Assembly (NCBI GenBank): GCA_024402695.1
Contig: JAKSTG010000008.1
Coordinates: 29,551-93,550, forward strand
Source of the DNA: Treponema sp.
GTDB taxonomy: Bacteria; Spirochaetota; Spirochaetia; Treponematales; Treponemataceae
Reading direction: 5' to 3'
Length of the DNA stretch: 64,000 nucleotides
Position 1 is the first letter of the stretch. Every line of letters starts with the position of its first letter. Made by a program: the position numbers and the translations under genes. Below the pieces are notes generated by a model. It did no database searches, was not told the origin of the DNA, and worked only from the letters and a program-made list of their open reading frames with translations. This document shows positions 37,400 through 46,009 of this stretch, in pieces.

Positions 37400-37427
37400 T
37401 ATAAAAAACAATTAAGAGGAGAGATTT

Positions 37428-38048
37428 ATGGACAACAAAGCACTTTACAAACTTAGTTATGGTGTTTTCATGCTTTCAACTAAAGCTGGAGACAAAGTAA
37501 ACGGTTGTATCACAAATACATGTATTCAGGTTGCAAACTCACCTACCCGCGTAGCAATTTCTGTACTGAACACAAACTATACCTGTGATCTTATAAAAGA
37601 AAGCGGTGTTTTTGCCCTGAGTCTTCTTGATGAAACAACTACTTTTGAAACAATCAAACACTGGGGATTCCAGTCAGGCCACACAGTAGACAAGCTGGAC
37701 GGACTTCCTCTTCCAACTGATGTAAACGGAGTTCCATACCTTTCATGGTCAACCTGTGCTGTAATCAGCTGCAAAGTAACTGAAAAAATCGATTTGGGAA
37801 GCCACACAATGTTCATCGGCGAAATTGTTGATGCCGTTGTTACAAGCGACAAAAATCCTATTACTTACGCTGACTATCAGAATAAAATAAAACCAAAACC
37901 TGCAGCGTCTGCTCAGACCGAAAGAAAAATCAAAGCATGGAAATGTAAGATCTGCGGTTACATTTACGAAGGTCCAGAACTTCCTGCCGATTTCCAGTGT
38001 CCAATCTGCGGACACGACAAGGACGATTTTGAACCTATTTACGAATAA
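37428..38048 (+). CDS. Flavin reductase-rubredoxin fusion (high-molecular-weight rubredoxin, Hrb-like)
   Basis: 206 residues. An N-terminal FMN-binding split-barrel flavin reductase domain (KVNGCITNTCIQVANSPTRVAISVL; GHTVDKLDG) is fused to a C-terminal rubredoxin (WKCKICGYIYEG and CPICGHDKDDF), which carries the four Fe-ligand cysteines in two CxxC pairs. Hrb proteins pass electrons to flavodiiron proteins for O2 or NO reduction (known from acetogens). No flavodiiron gene is in this window. GAGGAGAG precedes the ATG. Confidence 0.9.
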   Translation: MDNKALYKLSYGVFMLSTKAGDKVNGCITNTCIQVANSPTRVAISVLNTNYTCDLIKESGVFALSLLDETTTFETIKHWGFQSGHTVDKLDGLPLPTDVNGVPYLSWSTCAVISCKVTEKIDLGSHTMFIGEIVDAVVTSDKNPITYADYQNKIKPKPAASAQTERKIKAWKCKICGYIYEGPELPADFQCPICGHDKDDFEPIYE

Positions 38049-38061
38049 ATAAGTAAATAAA

Positions 38062-39699
38062 TTAGTTTACTTCGTAAAGGAAGCGTTTGATTTTCTGTGT
38101 TGCTGTTTTTTCAAACTCTGCAATAAAATCAATTTCTTCAATGCGGCTTGAACGGCTTACTTTTTCGTTGATGTATGTCTTGATCTGAGCCTGAAGTTCT
38201 TCCCTCTTAAGGTGAACGTTGTCTCTGAGTTTGATGATGGCGCGAAGTCCTTTTTTACCCATAACTACCAGAGATTCTGTAATGTGAACATACTGGTTCA
38301 GAACAAACTCAATGTCTTCAGGATAGATATTTTCACCGCTTGGTCCAAGAATCATGTTCTTGCTGCGGCCTTTAAGGCTGAGCCTTACAGCGCCTTTAAT
38401 TTCTTCCATACATCCAAGATCACCGGTTTTGAAATAACCTTCACCACAACTGTCTTCTTTTGTAGTGAAAACTGATTTTGTCATTTCTTCTTCCTTGTAA
38501 TAACCGGCCATAACGTTGTCGCCTTTTACTACAACTTCCCCAATTCCAAATTCGTTAGGGTTCAGGATTTTCATGTCTACGCCAGGAAGTGTAAGACCGA
38601 TTGTTCCAAGAACTGTCTGCGATGGATTTGAAACTGAAATCAAAGGTGAAGTTTCTGTAAGTCCGTAACCAATGGCATAAGGAAATTTTGCTTCTTTAAG
38701 GAAGCGTTCAACAACAGGATCCAGTCTGGCTCCGCCAATTCCAAAGAATTTGAATCTTCCACCCATTGTTTTCATAAGTTTCTTTCCGGCTACACGGTGA
38801 AGAAGTTTTCTGAACACAGGAATTTCATAAAGGGCTTTGATTACCTTGTTCTTTTCAAAGTTAGGTTTGATTGCATTCTTGTAGATTTTTTCCATTACCA
38901 GCGGAACCGACATACCTGCTGTAGGGCGAACATTTTCGAAAGCCTTAAGCAGAGCAGGAACTACAGGTGGCTTTGCAAGATAATAAATACATGCACCGTA
39001 AGAAAGAATGTATGTGAATCCTGCGGTGAATTCATAAACGTGACTTAAAGGCAGGAATGAAAGAGTAACATCCTTGTCTGTAATAGGAAAAATAGTCTGG
39101 GCCTGAAGGAGGTTTGAGATGAGATTTTTGTGGGAAAGCACAACGCCTTTTGAACGACCGGTTGTTCCCGATGTATAAATGATTGAAGCAATATCTTCCT
39201 CTTTTACATCTGCTTCAGGAAGAAGATTATCTTTTACCGATTCAAGAGTGATTTCCTTGTTTCCTTTGATTACTGAAAAATCAGAAATGCTGAATACCAG
39301 TTCAGGAAGGTTTTCAGGGCATTTTTCAAAACGCTGAAGAAGATTTTCTTCCACAACAAGGGCTTTTACTTCACAGTGATTAAAAATAGTTGTAAGTTCT
39401 TGGGCAGAAAAATCAGGAAGAAGAGGCACTGCTGTAAAACCATGGTTTACGGCACCAAAAAAAGATGCACCCCAGTTTGGACAGCCTACTGACCAGATGG
39501 CAATTTTATCACCAGCTTTGATGCCCTGTGCTGCAAAAAGCTTTGAAACGTTATTCTGAAGATCATCAAGCTGTTTATAAGTCAGAAACTTTTCCATTTC
39601 AAGAGCAAAACCAACAGCCTTGTTGTTTGCAAATTTAGAAACTGTCAGGTTCCAGAAATCAGGGAATGTTTTTGATTTAAAATCCTTTTCTGTAAGCAT
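38062..39699 (-). CDS. Long-chain acyl-CoA synthetase (AMP-forming)
   Basis: 545 residues from ATG 39699, which has GGAGG seven bases upstream; a longer reading to 39732 is not needed. ANL-superfamily motifs: IIYTSGTTGRSKGV (P-loop), GYGLTETSP, YFKTGDLG and the late Lys-containing QKIKRFLYEVN. It activates a fatty acid to acyl-CoA through an acyl-AMP intermediate, probably for exogenous lipid use. A 17-bp perfect inverted repeat abuts its ribosome binding site, suggesting dedicated regulation. Confidence 0.9.
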   Translation of the reverse strand: MLTEKDFKSKTFPDFWNLTVSKFANNKAVGFALEMEKFLTYKQLDDLQNNVSKLFAAQGIKAGDKIAIWSVGCPNWGASFFGAVNHGFTAVPLLPDFSAQELTTIFNHCEVKALVVEENLLQRFEKCPENLPELVFSISDFSVIKGNKEITLESVKDNLLPEADVKEEDIASIIYTSGTTGRSKGVVLSHKNLISNLLQAQTIFPITDKDVTLSFLPLSHVYEFTAGFTYILSYGACIYYLAKPPVVPALLKAFENVRPTAGMSVPLVMEKIYKNAIKPNFEKNKVIKALYEIPVFRKLLHRVAGKKLMKTMGGRFKFFGIGGARLDPVVERFLKEAKFPYAIGYGLTETSPLISVSNPSQTVLGTIGLTLPGVDMKILNPNEFGIGEVVVKGDNVMAGYYKEEEMTKSVFTTKEDSCGEGYFKTGDLGCMEEIKGAVRLSLKGRSKNMILGPSGENIYPEDIEFVLNQYVHITESLVVMGKKGLRAIIKLRDNVHLKREELQAQIKTYINEKVSRSSRIEEIDFIAEFEKTATQKIKRFLYEVN

Positions 39700-39708
39700 C
39701 TTTGGCCT

Positions 39709-39751
39709 CCATTTATTATGACATTTTTTCAAATAATGTCATAATAAATGG
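39709..39751. promoter_or_regulatory. 17-bp perfect inverted repeat before the acyl-CoA synthetase gene
   Basis: CCATTTATTATGACATT (39709-39725), nine-base spacer, and its exact complement at 39735-39751. It begins at the Shine-Dalgarno of the synthetase gene. It could be a repressor operator (FadR/TetR type) or an mRNA hairpin touching the ribosome binding site. Confidence 0.75.
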
Positions 39752-39840
39752 TATGATGTTTCTCTAATTAAATCAACAGAAAAAATTGTTAGCAGTCAAA
39801 ATCCCAAAAAAAATCCCGCTTTTTGTCCGTTTTTTGACTA

Positions 39841-39869
39841 TTGAACAGGAAAAACATAAGCTCTATACT
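39841..39869 (+). promoter_or_regulatory. Sigma70-type promoter upstream of ketopantoate reductase gene
   Basis: TTGAAC (39841-39846), 17-bp spacer, TATACT (39864-39869). Start expected near 39876, only about 11 nt before the hairpin at 39887. Confidence 0.6.
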
Positions 39870-39886
39870 TTAAATATCTTACGAAG

Positions 39887-39925
39887 ACGCAGGATTTTCC
39901 TATGGGGAGTCCTGCGTTTTTTTTT
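39887..39925 (+). terminator. Intrinsic terminator in the 5' leader of the ketopantoate reductase gene
   Basis: ACGCAGGATTTTCC and GGGGAGTCCTGCGT pair over 14 positions (with G-U wobbles in RNA) around a TAT loop, followed by nine T. No plus-strand gene precedes it closely, so it acts on a very short transcript from the 39841 promoter. Confidence 0.8.
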
Positions 39926-39957
39926 ATCAAATTGACCATTTGGTTTTGGAGGTATAT

Positions 39958-40887
39958 ATGAAAGTTGTTATTATTGGAAGCGGAGCTATGGGTTGTCTTT
40001 ACGGAGCTTATTTGAGTAAAAATAATGAGGTTGTAATGTTAGATAGTTATGAACCTCAAGTAGAAGCTCTGAATACAAATGGAATCACTGTACTTGAAGA
40101 AGATGGAAAAGAATACAACTACAAAAACATAAAGGCTTTCAAATCCGGGGAATACCACGAAGCTGCGGATCTGGTTATTGTTTTTGTAAAATCAACATTT
40201 ACCGAAGACGCCCTTCACGACAATAAATCTCTTTTTGCAAATCATACCCTTGTAATGACACTTCAGAACGGTGCCGGAAATGACAGAAAGATTGCTAAAT
40301 ATGTTGCAAAGAAAAATATTGTAATAGGAACAAGCAAGCATAATTCTGTAAACATGGGAAACGGGAAAATCAGACATTCCGGAACAGGTGAAACTACAAT
40401 AGGAAGCAATCTGGATTCAAAGAAACCCCTTGAGACAATTGAAAAGCTTTTGTCCGAAAGCGGCTTCAAAGCAGAAATTACAGATGATATTCAGCGCATT
40501 ATCTGGAGTAAACTTTTTGTAAACCTTTCAATCAATACTTTTACTGCCATCACCCGTTCTCCTATCGGTTCAATGATAGACAACAAATATGCCTGGGACT
40601 TTGCAGAAAAAATGATATGCGAAGCAGTTGATGTTGCCGAAGCTGACGGAACCCACTTTTCTTATATGGAAGTTTTAAACATGGTTCATCACGTCTGCGA
40701 AGATGCAGGAAAAGGTTACTCTTCTATGTCTCAGGACGTAATGAACTGCCGCCGTACAGAAATTGATGCTATAAACGGTGCTATCGTAGAACAGGCAAAA
40801 ATGTATAACGTTCCGGTTCCTTACAACTCCCTCATTGTAGATTTAATCCACGCCATTGAAGGAGCTTATAAGTATCAGACGAAATAA
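39958..40887 (+). CDS. Ketopantoate reductase-family oxidoreductase (PanE/ApbA)
   Basis: 309 residues. A Rossmann N-terminus (VVIIGSGAMGCLYGAYLSK), TLQNGAGN and a helical C-domain with SKLFVNLSINTFTAITR are PanE/ApbA motifs, including the catalytic-type Lys region. It reduces 2-dehydropantoate or a related 2-keto acid with NADPH. Paralogues of this family act on other substrates, so I give no symbol. ATG 39958 has GGAGG upstream; a TTG reading from 39940 is less likely. A promoter-terminator leader precedes it. Confidence 0.82.
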   Translation: MKVVIIGSGAMGCLYGAYLSKNNEVVMLDSYEPQVEALNTNGITVLEEDGKEYNYKNIKAFKSGEYHEAADLVIVFVKSTFTEDALHDNKSLFANHTLVMTLQNGAGNDRKIAKYVAKKNIVIGTSKHNSVNMGNGKIRHSGTGETTIGSNLDSKKPLETIEKLLSESGFKAEITDDIQRIIWSKLFVNLSINTFTAITRSPIGSMIDNKYAWDFAEKMICEAVDVAEADGTHFSYMEVLNMVHHVCEDAGKGYSSMSQDVMNCRRTEIDAINGAIVEQAKMYNVPVPYNSLIVDLIHAIEGAYKYQTK

Positions 40888-40893
40888 AGTCTT

Positions 40894-41307
40894 TTACTTT
40901 GCCTGGTGTTTTTTAAGAAGCTTCAAAATCCAGATATATAAAGCTCCGACGAGAGTAAGAAAAATAGAAAGTGCAAGAATCCACCAGGCACAGCCCATGA
41001 ATGGAAACTCAGAAGTAAACTTAAAAGCGCCGGCAGGACTTCCCCAGTTCAAAAACACAGGAAAGAGGAACAACAACATGGGTAAAAATAAAAAGTCCTT
41101 CCTGAAGAATGTACATAAAAGATGTATAGAGATTATTGCTGGAACAAGAAAAACGAATACAGTCATTCCTGTTATAAGGTTCGAGTTTCTGTCCATAAAG
41201 AACATCCACTCATCCCAGCTTAGCGATGTCTTAAGTGGAATGTTTCCTGTTCCCGGAAGCATGAAGCCCATAAAGTTTACAAGAGCAATAATCACTCCAT
41301 ATAACAA
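40894..41307 (-). CDS. Four-helix membrane protein with a probable 5' frameshift
   Basis: 137 residues if started at TTG 41307, with four hydrophobic segments and no recognised family. No ribosome binding site precedes the TTG. An ATG at 41340-41342 reads MNKNIKKYGYFF and then goes out of frame in a run of eight A (41306-41313 on the plus strand). One more base in that run would join both parts into a more natural membrane-protein N-terminus. It may be a phase-variable gene, a recent pseudogene or a sequencing error. It converges on the reductase gene with a 6-bp gap. Confidence 0.55.
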   Translation of the reverse strand: MLYGVIIALVNFMGFMLPGTGNIPLKTSLSWDEWMFFMDRNSNLITGMTVFVFLVPAIISIHLLCTFFRKDFLFLPMLLFLFPVFLNWGSPAGAFKFTSEFPFMGCAWWILALSIFLTLVGALYIWILKLLKKHQAK

Positions 41308-41436
41308 AAAAAATAACCATACTTTTTTATATTTTTATTCATAGCTGGAAAAATCTCTTTTTTAATGCTTTTAATTATATTCTAAAAACGGTTTTCCAAA
41401 CAGTTCATTCAACTTTAATTATTTGTTTTATTTTCA

Positions 41437-42003
41437 TCAGATTTCCAGCTCTATAAGTCCGCAGTTATTCTGCAAACCTGATTTCCAGAAATCTTCAACC
41501 GGCAAGGACTTCGCAGCACGCACAATTCCTTTGCACAATGCACCATGCCCCGAAAGCAAAATGCAGGAATTACTGTCAAAACGGGTACGAAGATCATTTA
41601 AAAAGTCCAGACAGCGATTATTCAAAGCTTCAAAAGATTCTCCATTGCCTGTTGGCACATACAGTTCCGGATGATCAAAAAAATTTGTCCGGGCTTCTTT
41701 AAGTAAAGGGTCCCGATCTGTTTCTTCTACTGTTTTTCCTTCAAGATCTCCAAGACAGATTTCGCAAAGGCGTTCATCGGTCTGCACTTCAAGACCGTGT
41801 GGTTCTGCCAGAATGCGCGCAGTGTTCAAAGCCCGCTGTAACGGACTGGAAAATACATAATCAAAATGCAGGTGCGCATACTTTTGAGCCGCTTCTTTTG
41901 CCTGAGCAATTCCATTCTCATTCAATGAAATATCAGATAATCCCTGCAGTCTCCATTCTTTGTTCCAGTCAGTTTCGCCATGTCTCAAAAGGTAAAGTTT
42001 CAT
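41437..42003 (-). CDS. Histidine phosphatase-family protein (phosphoglycerate mutase-like)
   Basis: 188 residues from ATG 42003. LYLLRHGETDWN carries the phosphorylated His; FSSPLQRALNTA and a late LSGHGALCKGI provide the second His. It is the length of GpmB/CobC-type small phosphatases, so probably a broad phosphatase rather than glycolytic mutase. The -10-like TAAACT (42010-42015) ends 6 nt before the ATG and no ribosome binding site is visible, so it fits the leaderless pattern. Confidence 0.85.
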   Translation of the reverse strand: MKLYLLRHGETDWNKEWRLQGLSDISLNENGIAQAKEAAQKYAHLHFDYVFSSPLQRALNTARILAEPHGLEVQTDERLCEICLGDLEGKTVEETDRDPLLKEARTNFFDHPELYVPTGNGESFEALNNRCLDFLNDLRTRFDSNSCILLSGHGALCKGIVRAAKSLPVEDFWKSGLQNNCGLIELEI

Positions 42004-42070
42004 GAACACAGTTTAACATTGTTTGATTGAGGGGAAAAGACACCCTCTGGAAAACACCATATTCAAAATT

Positions 42071-42105
42071 TATGATTTTTTATCCTAATCGAAAAAGTAT
42101 ATAAT
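42071..42105 (+). promoter_or_regulatory. Operator and promoter of the two-component operon
   Basis: TATGAT-TTTTT-ATCCTA (42071-42087), then AATCGAAAAAGTA, then -10 TATAAT at 42100-42105. The -35 region is poor (TTTTTA), as expected for an activated promoter. The same repeat occurs at 44812. Confidence 0.6.
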
Positions 42106-42132
42106 GATTTATGATATCTTCAGGAAAATAAT

Positions 42133-44184
42133 ATGAAACGAAAACTGTTAATTCTTTTCTTTGCTGTCGCTTTGTTTCAAGGATACGCACATAATAAAAT
42201 CTCATTGAATGAAGGCCAGAAATCTTTAATTACGATTCCGGAAACTCTTCAGCAAAATTACACCCTTTCTGAATTCCGGGAAGCAGTTAAATTCAATGGG
42301 GAAAATTCTGATGGGAATCTTAGAGGTATCTACTGCATTTTCAAAGATTATTCATACTTAAAACCTGATCTGTCTCATTCAAATAAAAAGAATAAATATC
42401 TTTCAAAAATGATTTATATTTTTCCTGACGGAAAAAACTTCACCGATATTCTGTATATTTCTGAAAATGAATCTTATTCCCTGGAGCCGGGTATAAAATA
42501 CGAACATGAACGAGAATACATCAAGTTCGATGATTCTGGCCGGGTTTTCATAAATTCTGCGAAAAAAAATGAAGGCCTCTCCGGCATTCTTATGTATTCA
42601 CCAGACTCGAATGACAAAAGATTTTTTGCACTCCCAAAGGAATATAATAAAGTTGAAGACTATGCTGTTTCCAAAGACGGAAAGTTTTTGGTTGTAACAG
42701 GAAGCAACGGAAACACATCAAGATCAACCCAGGCTTTTTTATTTTACACAGATGAGGAGTTTACTTCTCCTGTTTCCCTCCTTTATCTGAATGCATCCAA
42801 AGTATCATCCATAGTTTATAATCCTCAAAACGAAAGTTTTTATGTCATTGCAAGCTTTTTTGATCCAGCGCTTGAAAGTGATGAAGCAGGAAAAATCTGT
42901 GTCTTACGAAATCTGAACATTTTGTCTCAGGTGCCTTCTGTGGAATATTATTCGCAAAGAGATATTGAAAACGGAAAAAGTCTGGACTTCTGGGACAATC
43001 TTTTTGTTATCGATCAATTCGACAACAGAATTTACGCCGCCTCCAATTTAGGTATAACTTATCCTGTTGATGGTATTCTTCATGAATTGATTGATAACGG
43101 AAATTCCCTGAAGCTTAAGTTAGTTGAAGAAACCGCTGACATACGTTTTCACAGTCCTGACTATAATGGAAACGGGCGGTCATTAAGATCCACTCCATTA
43201 GGACTGTACATAAAAGACAAGAATTCAAAGGTTTATTTATTAAAAGATAATAAATTAAATGAAATTCCTGAAAATAACTTTTACCAGAAACTTAGTGATT
43301 ACAACCAGAAACTCTTTACTCAGTCAAATACTATGAGTCAGAATGCAAAATACAAGGCGGTCATTAAAGAAAACGACCAGAAAATATTTGAACTTCAAAA
43401 AAAGGAAAAACTTCTGATTGTAAGCCTCATCATTCTTTTGATTATAATTTTCGCATTAATAATTGTTCTGCTGGTTGTTCTGACTCACAGAAAAATCCTT
43501 ATCAGGAAAATAACTCAGAAAAAAATTCTTGAACTGCAGGAATCAGAAAGGGCAAAATTGAGCCGCGACATTCATGACTCTGTCGTTCAGGATATTCGCG
43601 CCATAAGGCTTCAGACTGGACTAATTGAAACAGGTGATAATCAAAAAGCTCAGCAGCAGAAAGAACGGGTAATTGAAGACATTACACAGACAATCGTAAA
43701 AATGAGAAACATCTGCTACAATCTGACTCCTGCCGAACTTGTAACTCATCAGGACGGTGACAGCGCAAAAATTGAATTGATTTCTGTAATTGATTCCCTA
43801 TGCCAGCAGTTCTATGTTAAAACGAAAATTCCATGCAGTCTTCAAATAGATTCTGAACTTGTGTATCCGGAATATGACAAAGAAACCAGTCTTCACCTTG
43901 TACGGGTTTTTCAGGAACTTTTGAACAACATAGAAAAACATTCATACGCAACAAATGTAACTGTTCTTGTACGTAACAAACTTGAAGACAATCAAAACCA
44001 TCTGGTTATTTTTGTTATTGATGATGGAATCGGCTGCAACATCCAGCAATGTCTGAAATCACGCAAAAAAAATCATTTTGGCCTACATAACATTCAGGAA
44101 CGAATAAACCTTATTGGCGGTAAAATAGAATTCTTCAGTTCTCAAAACGAAGGAATGAAAATCAAAATTACGGTGAAAATGTAA
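42133..44184 (+). CDS. Membrane sensor histidine kinase (HisKA_3/NarL-type)
   Basis: 683 residues. A signal peptide, a large periplasmic region (about 20-420) with beta-propeller-like strands, one membrane helix (about 424-450), a HisKA_3 domain with SRDIHDSVVQDIRAIR (phospho-His ~480) and an HATPase_c domain (FQELLNNIEKHS; VIDDGIGCN; FGLHNIQERI). The architecture resembles hybrid-free LuxR/NarL sensors that read extracellular signals. It is followed after one base by its response regulator. The extracytoplasmic ligand is unknown. Confidence 0.9.
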   Translation: MKRKLLILFFAVALFQGYAHNKISLNEGQKSLITIPETLQQNYTLSEFREAVKFNGENSDGNLRGIYCIFKDYSYLKPDLSHSNKKNKYLSKMIYIFPDGKNFTDILYISENESYSLEPGIKYEHEREYIKFDDSGRVFINSAKKNEGLSGILMYSPDSNDKRFFALPKEYNKVEDYAVSKDGKFLVVTGSNGNTSRSTQAFLFYTDEEFTSPVSLLYLNASKVSSIVYNPQNESFYVIASFFDPALESDEAGKICVLRNLNILSQVPSVEYYSQRDIENGKSLDFWDNLFVIDQFDNRIYAASNLGITYPVDGILHELIDNGNSLKLKLVEETADIRFHSPDYNGNGRSLRSTPLGLYIKDKNSKVYLLKDNKLNEIPENNFYQKLSDYNQKLFTQSNTMSQNAKYKAVIKENDQKIFELQKKEKLLIVSLIILLIIIFALIIVLLVVLTHRKILIRKITQKKILELQESERAKLSRDIHDSVVQDIRAIRLQTGLIETGDNQKAQQQKERVIEDITQTIVKMRNICYNLTPAELVTHQDGDSAKIELISVIDSLCQQFYVKTKIPCSLQIDSELVYPEYDKETSLHLVRVFQELLNNIEKHSYATNVTVLVRNKLEDNQNHLVIFVIDDGIGCNIQQCLKSRKKNHFGLHNIQERINLIGGKIEFFSSQNEGMKIKITVKM

Positions 44185-44185
44185 A

Positions 44186-44800
44186 ATGCAGAATACTCTT
44201 TATATTATCGATGATCATTCAATGGTAAGAAACGGACTGGTAGCCTGGCTTGAATCAAATACTAAATGGAAGGTAACCGGGACATTTTCCAGTTCAAAAG
44301 AATGCATTGATTCTTTAAACAATGCTCCCGAAGAAAACCATCCCGAAATCGCCATCATTGATGTTCAGCTTATTGGTGAAACCGGGTTTTCTTTACTTCA
44401 GACTATTTCAAAAGATTTTCCTCACATTAAATGCCTTATGTATTCCATGTACGATACAGCGGGCTATATTCTTCAGGCAAAAGATGCCGGAGCAAAAGGA
44501 TACATTTCAAAAGTCAGCAGCGAACCTGAACTTGTAAAAGCCCTTCGGATTATTCAGGGAGGCGGATTCTATATTGAACCACGGTTCGAATCGGTCCAGA
44601 AAAAACTTGAACCTATTACCTGTGTCCTTACAAAACAGGAACGTCTGGTTTTTGAAAAACTGCTTCAGGGAAAATCCAACGATCAGATAAAAGATGAACT
44701 TTTCATAAGTGCTCACAGTGTTGCAAATTATGTTTCTTATATTTACACACTGGCCGAAGTCCACAACCGGAACGAGTTTTTGTCAAAATACGGGGAATAA
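44186..44800 (+). CDS. Response regulator with LuxR-type HTH
   Basis: 204 residues. A receiver domain (IIDDHSMVRNG; phospho-acceptor Asp ~59 in IAIIDVQL; the Thr/Ser and Lys positions read YSMYD and YISKVS) is followed by a LuxR/GerE-like HTH (LTKQERLVFEKLLQGKSNDQI, with recognition helix SAHSVANYVSYIY). The HTH is slightly divergent from the consensus. TAA-A-ATG couples it to the kinase. The shared inverted repeats at 42071 and 44812 are the best candidates for its binding sites. Confidence 0.9.
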   Translation: MQNTLYIIDDHSMVRNGLVAWLESNTKWKVTGTFSSSKECIDSLNNAPEENHPEIAIIDVQLIGETGFSLLQTISKDFPHIKCLMYSMYDTAGYILQAKDAGAKGYISKVSSEPELVKALRIIQGGGFYIEPRFESVQKKLEPITCVLTKQERLVFEKLLQGKSNDQIKDELFISAHSVANYVSYIYTLAEVHNRNEFLSKYGE

Positions 44801-44811
44801 TAATAAAAAAA

Positions 44812-44856
44812 TAGGATTTATTATCCTAATCTGGAAAGTACAGTTCCTTTTATACT
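44812..44856 (+). promoter_or_regulatory. Second copy of the two-component operator, before the lipoprotein gene
   Basis: TAGGAT-TTATT-ATCCTA (44812-44828), then AATCTGGAAAGTA, then -10 TATACT at 44851-44856. Compared with the copy at 42071, the repeat is 10 bp further from the -10, one helical turn. Confidence 0.6.
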
Positions 44857-44911
44857 AAAAACATAGTGATTAAAAGTGTCACTTATTTAGTATTTCTTAG
44901 GAGTTTTTATT

Positions 44912-45940
44912 ATGAAAAAAACATTAATTACTGTACTTTCCTGTGCTTTGGCAGGACTCGTTCTTGCAGGTTGTTCTAACGCCCCTGCAGCAAAACATGT
45001 AGCTCAGATTGTTGACTACCGTATCAAAGATGCCGCTGGAAATATTGTTGCACGCGCCGCTTCTTCTGAACCAGAAGTAAAATATGAATTCAGCTATAAA
45101 CTGCTTAAAGACCTTCCAAATTTCAATGGTGATGCAAAAATGTCTTACGTTCATTATAAAGTTGATGGAGAAACAGTTACTGAAACTTCAGGTGAAAATT
45201 TTGATATGCTTAAAAATGCAATTACATTTGAAGACTGTGAAGAAGGCATCAAATTCAAATTTGCAAAACCAGCAGATTTTGACAATGTAAATTACATCAA
45301 CTTCCAGTATGTTGATTCAAACGGACAGCGTTCAACAAGCGTTGGTCTTACAGATGAATTTTATAAAGGTAAAGATGATATCGAAATGATTTTCCCTCTG
45401 GTTGTAGCTGGGAAAAAAGCAAATTTCTGGATTATGCTTGATAACGGAAATGAAGCTCAGCCTGCAGCATTCTTCTTCTACGAAATTATGCCTGCCCATG
45501 GTGATTCATTTATTCAGCCTTTACAGAAAGACTATGAAGAAACAGATTACATCTCTATCGAAGAAGGACACATTCTTAAACTTCATAAAGTAATTCCACC
45601 AAAGACAATTAAACCTCTCTGGCATTTCATTGGACTTATGGAACAGAATGGTGCTGGTCCTGCATGGGTTGGAGGACCAGTAAATAAACTTTACGGCATT
45701 TTTGAAGAAGCATCAGAAATTGAAGTTTCAGCAGCCAATGCCGAAGAACCTACAGTAGCCGACTATGTTCTTGATCTGAAAGACATTATGACTGAACAGT
45801 GGAAAGACAATGACACACTTGGTTATCCATACATCTTTGTAGAATTCCTTTACCAATTTGCTATGGAAGACTTCCCTGAATACACATTTGCAACACCTTC
45901 AATTAAATGTGTTCCAATTCCAAATACAATCTTTGAATAA
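44912..45940 (+). CDS. Lipoprotein of unknown function, predicted target of the adjacent two-component system
   Basis: 342 residues with a lipoprotein signal peptide (LVLAGC, Cys ~21). The body has beta-sandwich-like alternation and no recognised family. TAGGAG precedes the ATG and a strong terminator follows at 45975, so it is monocistronic. Its promoter carries the same inverted repeat as the kinase/regulator operon, so the pathway probably controls it. It could be a ligand-binding or envelope-stress protein. Confidence 0.72.
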   Translation: MKKTLITVLSCALAGLVLAGCSNAPAAKHVAQIVDYRIKDAAGNIVARAASSEPEVKYEFSYKLLKDLPNFNGDAKMSYVHYKVDGETVTETSGENFDMLKNAITFEDCEEGIKFKFAKPADFDNVNYINFQYVDSNGQRSTSVGLTDEFYKGKDDIEMIFPLVVAGKKANFWIMLDNGNEAQPAAFFFYEIMPAHGDSFIQPLQKDYEETDYISIEEGHILKLHKVIPPKTIKPLWHFIGLMEQNGAGPAWVGGPVNKLYGIFEEASEIEVSAANAEEPTVADYVLDLKDIMTEQWKDNDTLGYPYIFVEFLYQFAMEDFPEYTFATPSIKCVPIPNTIFE

Positions 45941-45974
45941 TTGAAAACTTCGACAAATTCAGAAACCATCTGAT

Positions 45975-46007
45975 AAAAAGGCTGCTCCAAAAAGAGCAGC
46001 CTTTTTT
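45975..46007. terminator. Bidirectional intrinsic terminator
   Basis: AAAAAGGCTGCTC, loop CAAAAA, GAGCAGCCTTTTTT. It terminates the lipoprotein gene on the plus strand and the diguanylate cyclase gene on the minus strand. Confidence 0.9.
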
Positions 46008-46009
46008 CA

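Noticed and set aside
39932..39960. Second promoter TTGACC-N17-TATATG before the ketopantoate reductase
   Set aside because: The -10 would overlap the ATG, so the transcript would start inside the gene.
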